A DNA stretch of 64,000 bases from Streptomyces resistomycificus (GCF_001514265.1 NZ_KQ948989.1:248001-312000), one strand, 5' to 3'. Shown: positions 44,916 to 53,104, counted from the stretch's first letter. Numbers and translations are program-made. Notes: generated by a model not told the origin, from the sequence alone.

Positions 44916-45862
44916 GCGAAGGTGCCCTTCCGCTGGGTGAACTTGAGGAAGCCGAACGACAGCACGAAGGTCAGCAGGGCGAGGATGACCGACTGGGTGG
45001 CCGCGTAGTTGTAGTTGTTGATGTCCGCCGACTGCTGTGTGGCCAGGATCGGCGTGTAGGTCGGGGAGACGGTCGGGGCGACCTGACTCAGCACCGCGGG
45101 CTCGTTGAACAGCTGGGCGGTGCCGATGATGGAGAACACCGTGGTGAGGATCAGCGCCGGCCGTACCGCGGGAATCTTCACGTGCCATGCGACCCGCCAC
45201 CCGGAACAGCCGTCCATCACAGCGGCTTCGGTGAGTTCGCCGGGGATCGCCTGCAAGGCCGAGTAGATGATCAGCATGTTGAAGCCGGTCCAGGCCCACG
45301 TCATCATGTTGCCGATCGAGGCGAGCACGAGGTCGTCGGACAGGAAGTTCACTTCCAGCCCGACGTGCCGCAGGGCAGCGGTGAACGGGCTGACGCTCGG
45401 TGCGTACAGGAACGACCACATGATCGCGGCGATCACGCCCGGCAGCGCGTAGGGCAGGAAGTAGATCTGCCGGAAGACCTTCTTGAACACGGCGCCACGC
45501 GAGTCCAGCAGCAGCGCCAGGAGGAGCGCCAGGCCCAGCATCACCGGTACCTGCACGATGCCGAGGGTGAACACCCGCAGGAACGACGACATGAACCGGC
45601 TGTCGTGCAAAGCCGTCAAGTAGTTGTCGAATCCGGCGAAGACAGTCGTCGACGGTCCCAGTCCGAGGCCGCTGCGATTCGTCCTGAAGAAGCTCTGGTA
45701 CACCGCGTAGCCGATCGGTGCGAGCAACATCGCCGTGAACAGCAGCCCGAACGGTGCCAGGAAGAGCAGCGCGGAACGAGTGTGGTCACGGCCGGGGATA
45801 CGCTTCGCTGCCGAGCCGGCGATGGGGTGGGCGAGAGCGTCGCCAGGCGTTCTTGTCGCCAT
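44912..45862 (-). CDS. Carbohydrate ABC transporter permease (MalF type)
   Basis: 316 residues. The first membrane segment is ALLFLAPFGLLFTAMLLAPI; the EAA loop is TEAAVMDGCSGWRVAWHVKIP. A 213-base gap with no hairpin that I noticed separates it from the binding-protein gene upstream. Its pair is MalG type, so the complex imports a sugar or glycoside. Confidence 0.9.
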   Translation of the reverse strand: MATRTPGDALAHPIAGSAAKRIPGRDHTRSALLFLAPFGLLFTAMLLAPIGYAVYQSFFRTNRSGLGLGPSTTVFAGFDNYLTALHDSRFMSSFLRVFTLGIVQVPVMLGLALLLALLLDSRGAVFKKVFRQIYFLPYALPGVIAAIMWSFLYAPSVSPFTAALRHVGLEVNFLSDDLVLASIGNMMTWAWTGFNMLIIYSALQAIPGELTEAAVMDGCSGWRVAWHVKIPAVRPALILTTVFSIIGTAQLFNEPAVLSQVAPTVSPTYTPILATQQSADINNYNYAATQSVILALLTFVLSFGFLKFTQRKGTFA

Positions 45863-46075
45863 GCCTGCTCCTTGCTCGTGAGGTGGTCCCGTGGAGTGGG
45901 GGACCGGCTGGTCATTGGTGCTGGTCGGGCTGGTTGTCGCCTTGCGGGGGCGGGGGCGGGGGTGGCACGGGCGAGCACGGTCCCCCGCATGTCGAGGCCG
46001 AGGGCGTGAAGCCGCGGCGCCGGCGCCCGGCAGGTCAGGGAGGCCTCCGGGCGCCCGCCGTCGTTCCCGCGCGCG

Positions 46076-47383
46076 TCACTTCCCGACGCTCAGCCCCTGG
46101 CCCTTCATGGCCGCGACGGTGCTGTCCTGGACGGAGGTCACGGCCTCCGGGATCGTGCCCTTCCCGGCTCCGGCCTTCTTGAGCCCGTCCTTCATGTCGG
46201 ACTGAACCTGGCTCATCGTCGGGCCCCACACCCAGCCCGTGCTCGTGTTCGCGGCCGCCGTCTTGAACACGTCGTAGATGTTCTGTCCGCCGAAGTACGC
46301 CGACGGCTGGTCCACGGCAGGCAGCTTCTGCCCGCTTGTCGCGGCCGGGTAGATGCCCGTGTTCTTGATCAGGCTTGTGACGCTGTCCTTGTCGGTGCTC
46401 ATCCAGGTGGCGAACTCCGTGGCTTCCTCGGGATGCTCACACCCCTTGAGCACCACGGTCGCGGAGCCACCGCGGTTACCGGCCGCCTTCTCCCCGGCGG
46501 TCCACTGCGGCATGGGCGCCACGGCCCACTCACCGGACAGCTCGGGCAGGTTCTTGGAGATCAGCGGTGCCGCCCACACCGCGCTGACGAGCGACAGCAG
46601 CTGCCCGTCCTGCACCTTCTTGAACCAGCCCGTGTCCAGCATCGGCTCGCTGGTGACCAGGTCCTTGTCGAGCAGACCCTGCCAGTACCGCGCCACCTTC
46701 GTTGTCTGCGGGCTGTCGATGGTCACCTGCCACCGGTCGTTCGCGGTGCCGAACCACTTGCCGCCCGCCTGCCAGGTCAGCGCCCCCAGGTCATACGCGT
46801 CCTGCGGCGTGGTCGTGAGGTAGGCAGAGGGGTTGGCGCTGTGGACCTTCTGCGCGGCCGCGGCGAAGTCGTCCCAGGTCTTCGGTGGTGAGATCTTGTA
46901 CTTCTTGAAGAGGTCGGTGCGGTAGTACAGCGCCGTGGGCCCGGTGTCGACCGGGATGCCGAACACCCGGTCGCCGACGCTGGACATCTGCCAGGTCCAC
47001 GGCACGAACTTGTCCTTGCCGGAGGCGGCGTACTGGGAGATGTCCTCCAACGCGCCGGTGGCGATGAAGTTCGACAGGGTGTCGTAGCCCACCTGTCCGA
47101 GACAGGGTGCGTTGCCGGCCTTCACGGCGTTCTGCATCTTGGCGTAGCCGCCGATGCTGCCCGCCGGGATCTGGCTGTACTTGACCCTGATGTCAGGGTG
47201 GGACTTGTTCCACAGCGCCACGGACTTGTCGAGGCCGACCGCCGACCCCCAAAACTCCACCGTCACCGGTTTGCCGCCGGAACCCGAACCGCCCGAGTCG
47301 CCGGAACCGCTACAGGCGCTGAGTGTGACGAGCGAGGCAACGGCCAGCATGACCCCAGCCTCCTTCACCCACCGTGAAGCCAT
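46076..47383 (-). CDS. Sugar ABC transporter substrate-binding lipoprotein
   Basis: 435 residues. Signal with lipobox LVTLSACSG, then a Gly/Ser linker, and KPVTVEFWGSAVGLDKSVAL at the mature start: SBP_bac_1 (cluster B) fold. AAGGAG precedes the ATG. It is the first gene of the leftward run; a TTGACA/CATAGT promoter lies about 290 bases upstream. The ligand is unknown; the downstream esterase, GH2 and Gfo/Idh genes point to an acylated glycoside. Confidence 0.9.
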   Translation of the reverse strand: MASRWVKEAGVMLAVASLVTLSACSGSGDSGGSGSGGKPVTVEFWGSAVGLDKSVALWNKSHPDIRVKYSQIPAGSIGGYAKMQNAVKAGNAPCLGQVGYDTLSNFIATGALEDISQYAASGKDKFVPWTWQMSSVGDRVFGIPVDTGPTALYYRTDLFKKYKISPPKTWDDFAAAAQKVHSANPSAYLTTTPQDAYDLGALTWQAGGKWFGTANDRWQVTIDSPQTTKVARYWQGLLDKDLVTSEPMLDTGWFKKVQDGQLLSLVSAVWAAPLISKNLPELSGEWAVAPMPQWTAGEKAAGNRGGSATVVLKGCEHPEEATEFATWMSTDKDSVTSLIKNTGIYPAATSGQKLPAVDQPSAYFGGQNIYDVFKTAAANTSTGWVWGPTMSQVQSDMKDGLKKAGAGKGTIPEAVTSVQDSTVAAMKGQGLSVGK

Positions 47384-47641
47384 GGGAACTCCTTCCGTCG
47401 GCCGTCCGCACTGCGGAGCCTGCCGGTTGATCTGCGAGCGGCGTGTCGCGCACGGAGTCGCTGAGAGCTTCCCGTCATCGGGGACTCATGCATATGAACA
47501 CTGCCGAACGGCTTGCGATTGGGGTTTCACTTGAGGTGTGAGCCGACTCCGTGTTGGCCCGTCTGGCCCACGTGATGCGCTGGCCCCGAGGGGCACCGTC
47601 CGCGGCTCGGAGTACCTGCGTTCGAGCCGGGCGACGCACCT

Positions 47642-47662
47642 TGAAGTGCGAAGTGAATCTCA
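47642..47662 (-). promoter_or_regulatory. Shared motif, copy 1 (TGAGAnTCnnnTCGCACTT)
   Basis: On the - strand these 21 bases fit TGAGAnTCnnnTCGCACTT with 16 of 21 matches to the copy at 49142-49162. It sits ten to thirty bases downstream of the -10 box of the operon promoter, where a repressor would block transcription. One of the two TetR proteins is a plausible binder; this is inference. Confidence 0.5.
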
Positions 47663-47671
47663 GTTGCGTTG

Positions 47672-47700
47672 ACTATGGGGCCAGGCGGGCCGACTGTCAA
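47672..47700 (-). promoter_or_regulatory. Vegetative-type promoter of the leftward sugar operon
   Basis: On the - strand TTGACA (47700-47695) is a perfect -35 box, followed after 17 bases by CATAGT (47677-47672) as -10. Transcription would start near 47665 and run into the substrate-binding protein gene. Confidence 0.6.
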
Positions 47701-47957
47701 CGCTTTCTCGTCGACTTTTGGTGAAGAGCTCCGTCATTTACATGCGGCGATCGCTGGGCATAGAGCCCTTCGAGGTGTCCGTGACGTGTTCGAGACCTCC
47801 GGGCCGCAGAATGCGCACCACCGAACTGGCAGTCTGCTCGGAACTCCGAACCTCCGTAATTCCGTCGACCTTTTACGTGAGTCTCGCCGGTACACCTGGC
47901 GTGCTGCTTGACGCAGCCGTCGCGGCGGGTCCCGTTGATCGAAATCGAGGGGCAGGG

Positions 47958-49115
47958 CTAGAGCGCCTTGATGACGTTCGTAAAGCGGCGCAGCCCCTCC
48001 TCGAGTGCGACGTCGTCAGTCGCGAAGGAGAGGCGTACGTGTCCTTCGCCTGAAGGGCCGAACTCGGACCCGGCGCGTACGAGCACACCTCCGTCGGCGA
48101 GGCGTTGTACGAGCTCGACGGAGGACAGGCTGCTGTGGACGCGCGGGAAGGCGTAGAACGCTCCGAGGGGGCGAACGACGCTCACTGCGTCGAGACCGTC
48201 GAGGTGCTGCATGACCCGATCGCGGCGGCGCTGGAAACGCGCCGAGAGCGCGTGGAGATCCTTGTCGGGAATGCGGAGCGCCTCGACGGCTGCGTCCTGG
48301 ACGAACGTGTTCAAGGGTCCGTTGATCGTTCGGTGAACGAGGTTGATCTTTTCGGCGACATCGGGGGTGGCGCAGAGGAAACCGATGCGCCAGCCGGTCA
48401 TCGAGTACGACTTGGAGAACGTGCCGGAGAGTGTCACCCGGTCCCGCACGGAGGTGAGTGCCAATGCCGAGGTGAACGCGATCTCGTCGAAGACGATATC
48501 GCCGTATGCCTCGTCCGATACGAGGTGGAGGTCGGGGTGGTCGCGGAGGATGGCGCCGATTCCTTCGATATCGGCCTTCGAGAACACCATTCCGGTTGGG
48601 TTCACGGGATTGCACAGGATGAGCATGCGGGCTCCCGGCGCGGCCGCCGCGAGTTTGTGCAGGTCGATCGAGCCGTCAGGCCGAGTGGAGATCCACTCGA
48701 CCCTGGCTCCCGCCATCGCCGCGTGGTCCGCGTACAGGGAGTAGGTCGGTTCGGGGAGCAGTACTCGATCGCCCGGGTTCAGCAAAGCGAGGACGGTGGC
48801 TGCGAGGCCGGCGCTGCCTCCGTGGGTGACGACGACATTCGCCGGGCCGACCTCGATGCCCTGGGAATGTGCCAGGTGGGAGGCGATCTCCTGGCGGAGG
48901 TCCGGAGACCCCGTGATCTGCGAGTACCGGGTGCGACCTGCGCGCAACGCCCGGACGGCAGCCTCCACTACTTGCTGCGGCGTGTCGTTGTCGGGCTCAC
49001 CCATGGCCAGAGAGATGGCGCCAGGCACCGCACCGCCCAGGGAGGGGGGCCGCCTCGACGCCGCCCTGATGCGTTCCGGAAGGGAGATGGCCGTTCGAGA
49101 GGGGGATGCGCTCAT
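47958..49115 (-). CDS. Class I/II aminotransferase (aspartate/aromatic type)
   Basis: 385 residues from the ATG at 49115, six bases after GGAGA; an upstream ATG at 49163 lacks a site and would overlap the promoter. Fold type I: ISLAMGEPDNDTPQQVVEAA, NPVNPTGMVFSKADIEG, SDEAYGDIVFDE and the PLP lysine in SGTFSKSYSMTGWRIGF. The substrate could be aspartate, aromatic or related amino acids. With the IorAB enzyme it could form a transaminase plus oxo-acid oxidase pair. A motif shared with the sugar operon promoter lies just upstream. Confidence 0.88.
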   Translation of the reverse strand: MSASPSRTAISLPERIRAASRRPPSLGGAVPGAISLAMGEPDNDTPQQVVEAAVRALRAGRTRYSQITGSPDLRQEIASHLAHSQGIEVGPANVVVTHGGSAGLAATVLALLNPGDRVLLPEPTYSLYADHAAMAGARVEWISTRPDGSIDLHKLAAAAPGARMLILCNPVNPTGMVFSKADIEGIGAILRDHPDLHLVSDEAYGDIVFDEIAFTSALALTSVRDRVTLSGTFSKSYSMTGWRIGFLCATPDVAEKINLVHRTINGPLNTFVQDAAVEALRIPDKDLHALSARFQRRRDRVMQHLDGLDAVSVVRPLGAFYAFPRVHSSLSSVELVQRLADGGVLVRAGSEFGPSGEGHVRLSFATDDVALEEGLRRFTNVIKAL

Positions 49116-49141
49116 CCGATCTCCAGGGGTCACGGCGGATG

Positions 49142-49182
49142 TAAAGTGCGAGTAGATTCTCACATCGTGATGAGCCGTTCAA
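49142..49182 (-). promoter_or_regulatory. Promoter with shared motif, copy 2
   Basis: On the - strand TTGAAC (49182-49177) and GAATCT (49159-49154) are 17 bases apart and could be -35 and a weak -10 for the aminotransferase gene. The motif TGAGAnTCnnnTCGCACTT spans 49162-49142 and overlaps the -10, as an operator would. Confidence 0.5.
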
Positions 49183-49349
49183 GGGTGGGAACGCGGCTGG
49201 ATCGACCGGACGCGGGCGGTTGCCCACGCCCGAGCGGGTCGGGGGCATGGCTGAGGCCCACCGCAGATGTCCCGGGTGGCTACGTAATTCCTGGTGCTGA
49301 GCGCCGGCCGCGGGGGGAGTCGCCCCTCACCGGCTGCCGAACCTCCGCC

Positions 49350-49985
49350 TCAGGCGCGGGCCCAGCCCTGGAGAGCCCCGTAGTAGGCCGCGGTCAAACG
49401 GCTGATCGCCGTCTCCTCGGAGAGGCCGGTGCTGATCAGGTCCAGGATCTCGCGCGGATCGAACATGGCGTTGTACAGGAACAACGCGTGATCGAAATGC
49501 TCATCCGGCACGTTCAGGTGCCGCATGACACTGCGAATGGGGCGTTCCCATGCGTCCCGGACCGGGGTGATCACCTCGTCGTTGCCGCGCAGGCGGGTGA
49601 GGAACCCCGTGCGCGACCGGATCTGGACCATGGCAGGGCCGTAGCTGCGGACCAGGCGAGCCCACTCCCGGACGACCTCCTCGAACAGGTCCGGGCCGGT
49701 CTTGGGGCAGTCATGGCTGTAATTGCGCAGCTGGACGATAACGCCGAGCAGGTAGGCCTTGAGGAGCTCCTCGACTGACGGGAAGTACCGATAGGCCGTG
49801 GCCAGCGACAGGTTGGCTCGCTCCGCGACGACTGCCATGGTCATCGCGCCGGGCTCGGTTCTGAGAGCTTCCCCGACGGCTTCCAGGAGTTTGCGGCGGT
49901 TGCGGACCGCGTCGCGGCGCATGCCGCGCCCAGCACCCTGTTCCTCGTTCTTGACCGTCAGGGGGAGCCTCCCGGGATGCCTCAT
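49350..49985 (-). CDS. TetR-family regulator 2
   Basis: 211 residues from the ATG at 49985; an ATG at 49922 (MRRDAVRNRRKLLEAVGEAL) is also plausible and would give 190 residues. Helix-turn-helix: MAVVAERANLSLATAYRYFPSVEELL. The ligand domain ends MFDPREILDLISTGLSE and YYGALQGWA, the same subfamily as the TetR at 37316. It is upstream of, and in the same direction as, the aminotransferase gene. The two TetR genes bracket the transporter-glycosidase run and may share ligands. Confidence 0.85.
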   Translation of the reverse strand: MRHPGRLPLTVKNEEQGAGRGMRRDAVRNRRKLLEAVGEALRTEPGAMTMAVVAERANLSLATAYRYFPSVEELLKAYLLGVIVQLRNYSHDCPKTGPDLFEEVVREWARLVRSYGPAMVQIRSRTGFLTRLRGNDEVITPVRDAWERPIRSVMRHLNVPDEHFDHALFLYNAMFDPREILDLISTGLSEETAISRLTAAYYGALQGWARA

Positions 49986-50289
49986 CGTAGAGAGGCGTCT
50001 CACCTCTGGGTTAGACGATAGTGACGTTCTTCCGAGGTGCTCAAGCGGCCCGGCCCTGCTCTGTACCGGGATGCGCGTGAACGGCTCTGCCGGGCTGATA
50101 CCAGGGCCGCACCACGCAGACTGAGGAGGCTGCCCCGCTGCCGGGACCACCGCCGCCGTGGTGCTGTTCGGCCATCCGGCCGAGACCTGGTCGGCCGCAG
50201 CGAGCCGGGCATCCGAGCTCGCTGCCTTCGCGGGACTGCTTGCGACGATGATCCATCCCACTTTCCCCTTCACCACGCTGAACCTGACG

Positions 50290-50495
50290 GGGAACCGAAC
50301 GGGCAGCCGGCCAGGACCCGGCCGTCGAGCAGGACGTCGCCGCCTCCGGGGCGTGCGGTCGGCGCAGCCCCCTCCAGAGCGTGCTCTTGCCGCACCGTTT
50401 GGACCGACCTCGACGGTCAGCCGGCCCGGTGGGGGAGCGGGCCGCACGGGGGCCACGGCGATCGCCTGCTCGTGCGCGAGCGTGAGGGCGCCGGC
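50290..50495 (-). pseudogene. Frameshifted remnant of an ABC transporter ATPase (FecE/FepC type)
   Basis: On the - strand one frame reads ALTLAHEQAIAVAPVR and GRLTVEVGPNG, the approach to a Walker A motif; the next frame continues CGKSTLWRGLRRPHAPEA, and the third reads GDVLLDGRVLAG. Together they follow siderophore importer ATPases (VGPNGCGKSTLLR...L.P..G.VLLDGR). At least two frameshifts occur within 80 bases, and the Q-loop, signature and Walker B parts are absent. It is therefore a short relic and not functional. Confidence 0.6.
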
Positions 50496-50530
50496 GCGCG
50501 GTACGGCGGACCGGACGGCCGGGCGTAAAC

Positions 50531-50630
50531 CGTTGCCTCCGGCGGTAGCCCGTTGCCTCCGGCGATAAACCGTTGCCTTCGGCGGTAGCCCGTTGCCTCC
50601 GACGGTAGCCCGTTGCCTCCGGCGATGAGC
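50531..50630. repeat. 20-bp tandem repeat, five copies
   Basis: Unit CGTTGCCTCCGGCGGTAGCC occurs five times with exact period 20 (50531, 50551, 50571, 50591, 50611). Variation is limited to GTAGCC versus ATAAAC/ATGAGC in the last six bases and two single substitutions. The period is not a multiple of three, so it is not a coding repeat. Confidence 0.9.
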
Positions 50631-50761
50631 GGGCCGATCCCTCACGCGCCGTGCGCCGACTTCGCCGCGACACAGCCGCTGGGAACGACTGCCCGGTCGC
50701 GATCTCCCGCAGTCTTCCTCGGTGTTCCCCGCCTCAGACCCGGTGGGCGAAGAGACGGGTC

Positions 50762-52159
50762 TCAACGCTGACGGATCGTCACCTCGGCCCGGTGGAAGCG
50801 AGAGTCGTTGCCCCTGGTGTGGAACGGCACGTCGTCAGGGCTGGGGCCCGTACTCGACGTATCGGCCTGCGGCGAGTACTGCTGGTGCGGGTTGCCGGGG
50901 CCCAGTACGAGGGGAATGGTCAAGCGTCCCTGGCCGTCGGCTGTGGCCGACCGCACCGAAAGGCCCTCGCGGTCGCGGACGGTGACGTGATACCGCCCGC
51001 CCGGCCGAGCCAGTGAGGGTGTCACCACCGTGGCCGAGCCGTTCCCGACCACAGTGAAGCGGCGCTGGCGCGTCACCTGCAGCGCGCTGAACTCGGTGAC
51101 GTCTCGCCGCATCCGTACGGTCCAGCCGTAGGTGCCGTACCGCGGCCTGGTCGACGAGAAGGTGAACGACCGGGGAGTGGCGCGGTGTTGCGCGTGGCGG
51201 GCGAAGTAGGCCTCCAGGTGTGGCATCCAGGCCCGGAGGTCGGCCTGCCAGTAGGGCCATGTGTGGCTGCCGGGTCCGTAGTCGTGCCACCGGTGCCGGA
51301 TACCGAGATCCAGCAGGCGTTCGTGGAAGGACACGTTCTCCTGCCGGATCCTTTGTTCGGTGCGGTCCACGGCCTCGCCGTCCTTTCGGGGCCGGCCGTT
51401 GCCCGTGTACAGCGACACGTCCGTGTGGGCCAGATTGGCCGCCAGGTCCCAGGGGTTGTCCCCGCGCCAGCGCACCTCCTGCGTCGCCCACGGGCCCCAG
51501 AGGGAGGGGTGGAGCTGCTCGATGATGGTGCGCATCTCGACGTTCTGGTGGTCGACGTCTCCGGAGAACGAGCCGACGGCACCGAAGAAGTCGGGGTGCC
51601 GGGCGGCATACGAGACGGCCCCGAACCCGCCCATCGACAGTCCGGCGGCAGCCCGCGCGCCGCGCTCGGGAATCGTGCGGTAGTGCTCGTCCACCCACGG
51701 GAGAAGCCTGTTGATGTGGAAGGTCTCCCACATCGGCCGGCCGTGGTCGCCGTTGTTCCACCAGTCGGCATACCACTCCGTGGAGCCGGCGTCCGGCATC
51801 ACCACGATCGCGGGCAGATCGGCCGTGATCTCCTCGGCGGCACCGTCCTGTGTCCAGCTCGAAGCGCTCTGCCCTCCACCGTGGTAGAGGTACAGCACGG
51901 GGTAACGGCGCCTCTTCTCCGCGTCGTAGCCGCGGGGGAGCAGTACGCGTACCTTGGTCGGGCCGTCGAGGGCGGACGAGGTGAAGGTCAGCTCGGTGAG
52001 CCGCGCGGAGAGCTGCTCCTGATTCACCAGCGCGATGCCGGTCTCGGTGTGGGTTGCCACGGCTGCCTCGGCTGCCGGGGCGGGAAGGTGAGCGGATCCG
52101 AAGACCATCACCGTTCCCAGAGCGAGTGCCGCGGGGATCCTCGCGCGCCTGCGCTTCAA
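50762..52159 (-). CDS. Secreted esterase (CE1-like alpha/beta hydrolase) with C-terminal domain
   Basis: 465 residues from a TTG at 52159: AAGGAGA lies nine bases before it and translation gives a proper signal peptide (LKRRRARIPAALALGTVMVF, cleavage near AEAAV). The catalytic domain has YLYHGGGQSASSW (oxyanion region), AAGLSMGGFGAVS (nucleophile Ser) and GPGSHTWPYW (catalytic His), as in Esterase D/CE1 and mycolyl-transferase-like proteins. About 110 C-terminal residues form a beta-rich domain of unknown role. It could release acetyl or feruloyl groups from plant polymers. No TTG start was noticed elsewhere in the window. Confidence 0.85.
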   Translation of the reverse strand: MKRRRARIPAALALGTVMVFGSAHLPAPAAEAAVATHTETGIALVNQEQLSARLTELTFTSSALDGPTKVRVLLPRGYDAEKRRRYPVLYLYHGGGQSASSWTQDGAAEEITADLPAIVVMPDAGSTEWYADWWNNGDHGRPMWETFHINRLLPWVDEHYRTIPERGARAAAGLSMGGFGAVSYAARHPDFFGAVGSFSGDVDHQNVEMRTIIEQLHPSLWGPWATQEVRWRGDNPWDLAANLAHTDVSLYTGNGRPRKDGEAVDRTEQRIRQENVSFHERLLDLGIRHRWHDYGPGSHTWPYWQADLRAWMPHLEAYFARHAQHRATPRSFTFSSTRPRYGTYGWTVRMRRDVTEFSALQVTRQRRFTVVGNGSATVVTPSLARPGGRYHVTVRDREGLSVRSATADGQGRLTIPLVLGPGNPHQQYSPQADTSSTGPSPDDVPFHTRGNDSRFHRAEVTIRQR

Positions 52160-52674
52160 AGTCGTTCGTCTCCTTGGGGTCTCGTTTTGCGCTTCTTTGT
52201 TTGTTCCGGCTCGCGGCGCGGGCGGCCGGGGCCGGTGCGAGAGGCCCGTGGGCGAGCACGGTGGACCTGGCCGACGCGTGGCCGAACCGGGCCTCGGGAT
52301 GATCAGGTGCTCCGGTGGGTGCGGGCGCCTCTGGTCCTGCTGCCGGTCCGACGTCTTGGGGGTCACAGGGTCACGGGATGGCGGCTGCCATCTCCGGGAG
52401 TCCGCGTCCCCGCCGGCTCGGCGTTCGGCGATGGTCGGTGGTGAGGCGTCCGTGCCGACTCGGCGTTCGGCGATGGTCAGGGGTGCGGAGTCCGTGGACG
52501 TCGTGGCCGCTCGCTGCAGCCGTCTGCGTACCCTCCGCCTTCGAAGCCGTCGCGGCCCTCGGGCTCGGCGCGGTCAGGCCGCTTCTCGGCTCCAGGCACA
52601 TGCTGGACGGGGGAGACCGCTATCGGGAGTCGAGCAAGCGAGGCGGGTCGGCGGACCAGGAGCACGCTCGTGGT
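52160..52674. other. Intergenic stretch upstream of the esterase gene
   Basis: 515 bases without a supported gene. It carries a duplicated 20-mer, CTCGGCGTTCGGCGATGGTC at 52417-52436 and 52459-52478 (42 bases apart). Frames on both strands have only shadow-type composition. Confidence 0.65.
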
Positions 52675-53019
52675 TCACTCATCGCCGGTGAGGAGCCGGA
52701 GCCCGGTCTCACCGGCGCGGGCACACAGGTCGGCCACGCCCGGACGAGGCCCGCGGCGGCCTTCAGCGGGGCGTCGCCGGTGTCTTCGAAACGTGCCGGC
52801 AAGGTGCTCGTCGACGAAGCCGCGTCGGGCTGGGGTCGCGCGTGGACGAAGCCGACGGATGGCCGGGCGGCCGGTTCGAGGCCTTCGCCGCGGGCCGGTG
52901 CCGAACGCGGCCACATCGTGGCCCGCGCTCCGGGCGAGCGCGGCGGTGTCGGCCGACGGCACAGACGCCGTGGATGTCTCGGCCGGGGTGTGAGCCTCGG
53001 TTGGCCGAGAACGGGGCAT
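52675..53019 (-). CDS. Short ORF of unknown function under a palindromic operator
   Basis: 114 codons from the ATG at 53019, which has an excellent AAGGAG eight bases upstream, and a perfect long palindrome 50 bases further. The product begins MPRSRPTEAHTPAETSTASV and has no recognised motif; after about 45 residues its composition turns Arg-rich like an out-of-frame reading. The strong start signals suggest a gene that once followed the TetR gene and has since been frameshifted or truncated. It may be a pseudogene. Confidence 0.4.
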   Translation of the reverse strand: MPRSRPTEAHTPAETSTASVPSADTAALARSAGHDVAAFGTGPRRRPRTGRPAIRRLRPRATPARRGFVDEHLAGTFRRHRRRPAEGRRGPRPGVADLCARAGETGLRLLTGDE

Positions 53020-53067
53020 GTGAGGTCTCCTTGACTGCGTGCGCGATCGGCGAACCGACGGCCTGAT

Positions 53068-53104
53068 CTCAATCTCGAAATTGGATTCGTGTTTCGAGAT
53101 TGAG
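53068..53104. promoter_or_regulatory. Long palindromic operator, probably for the adjacent TetR
   Basis: CTCAATCTCGAAA (53068-53080) and TTTCGAGATTGAG (53092-53104) form a perfect 13-bp inverted repeat around an 11-base spacer. It lies between the end of the TetR gene and the strong ribosome binding site of the short ORF. A/T-rich content and size fit a TetR-family site. Confidence 0.7.

Larger units (their letters stand above)
47384..47957. other. Promoter region between aminotransferase gene and sugar operon
   Basis: 574 bases with no supported gene; short + strand frames at 47669 and 47718 have no family features. It holds the leftward promoter (47672-47700) and the motif at 47642-47662 also found before the aminotransferase gene. 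G+C is visibly lower than in the coding parts, as expected for a regulatory leader. Confidence 0.7.
49986..50761. other. Eroded 0.78-kb stretch
   Basis: No intact gene. It contains an ABC ATPase remnant (about 50290-50495, - strand) and a five-copy 20-bp tandem repeat (50531-50630). A + strand frame at 50158 reads plausible-looking peptides (HPAETWSAAASRASELAAF) before the remnant, but I could not assign it and its continuation is antisense to the pseudogene. Confidence 0.65.

Noticed and set aside
47669..48053. Short + strand ORFs (47669 and 47718) as genes
   Set aside because: No recognisable domain or proper ribosome binding site; they overlap the operon promoter and the aminotransferase 3' end.
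50531..50630. CRISPR array
   Set aside because: The 20-bp units are contiguous with no spacers, and no cas gene is nearby.
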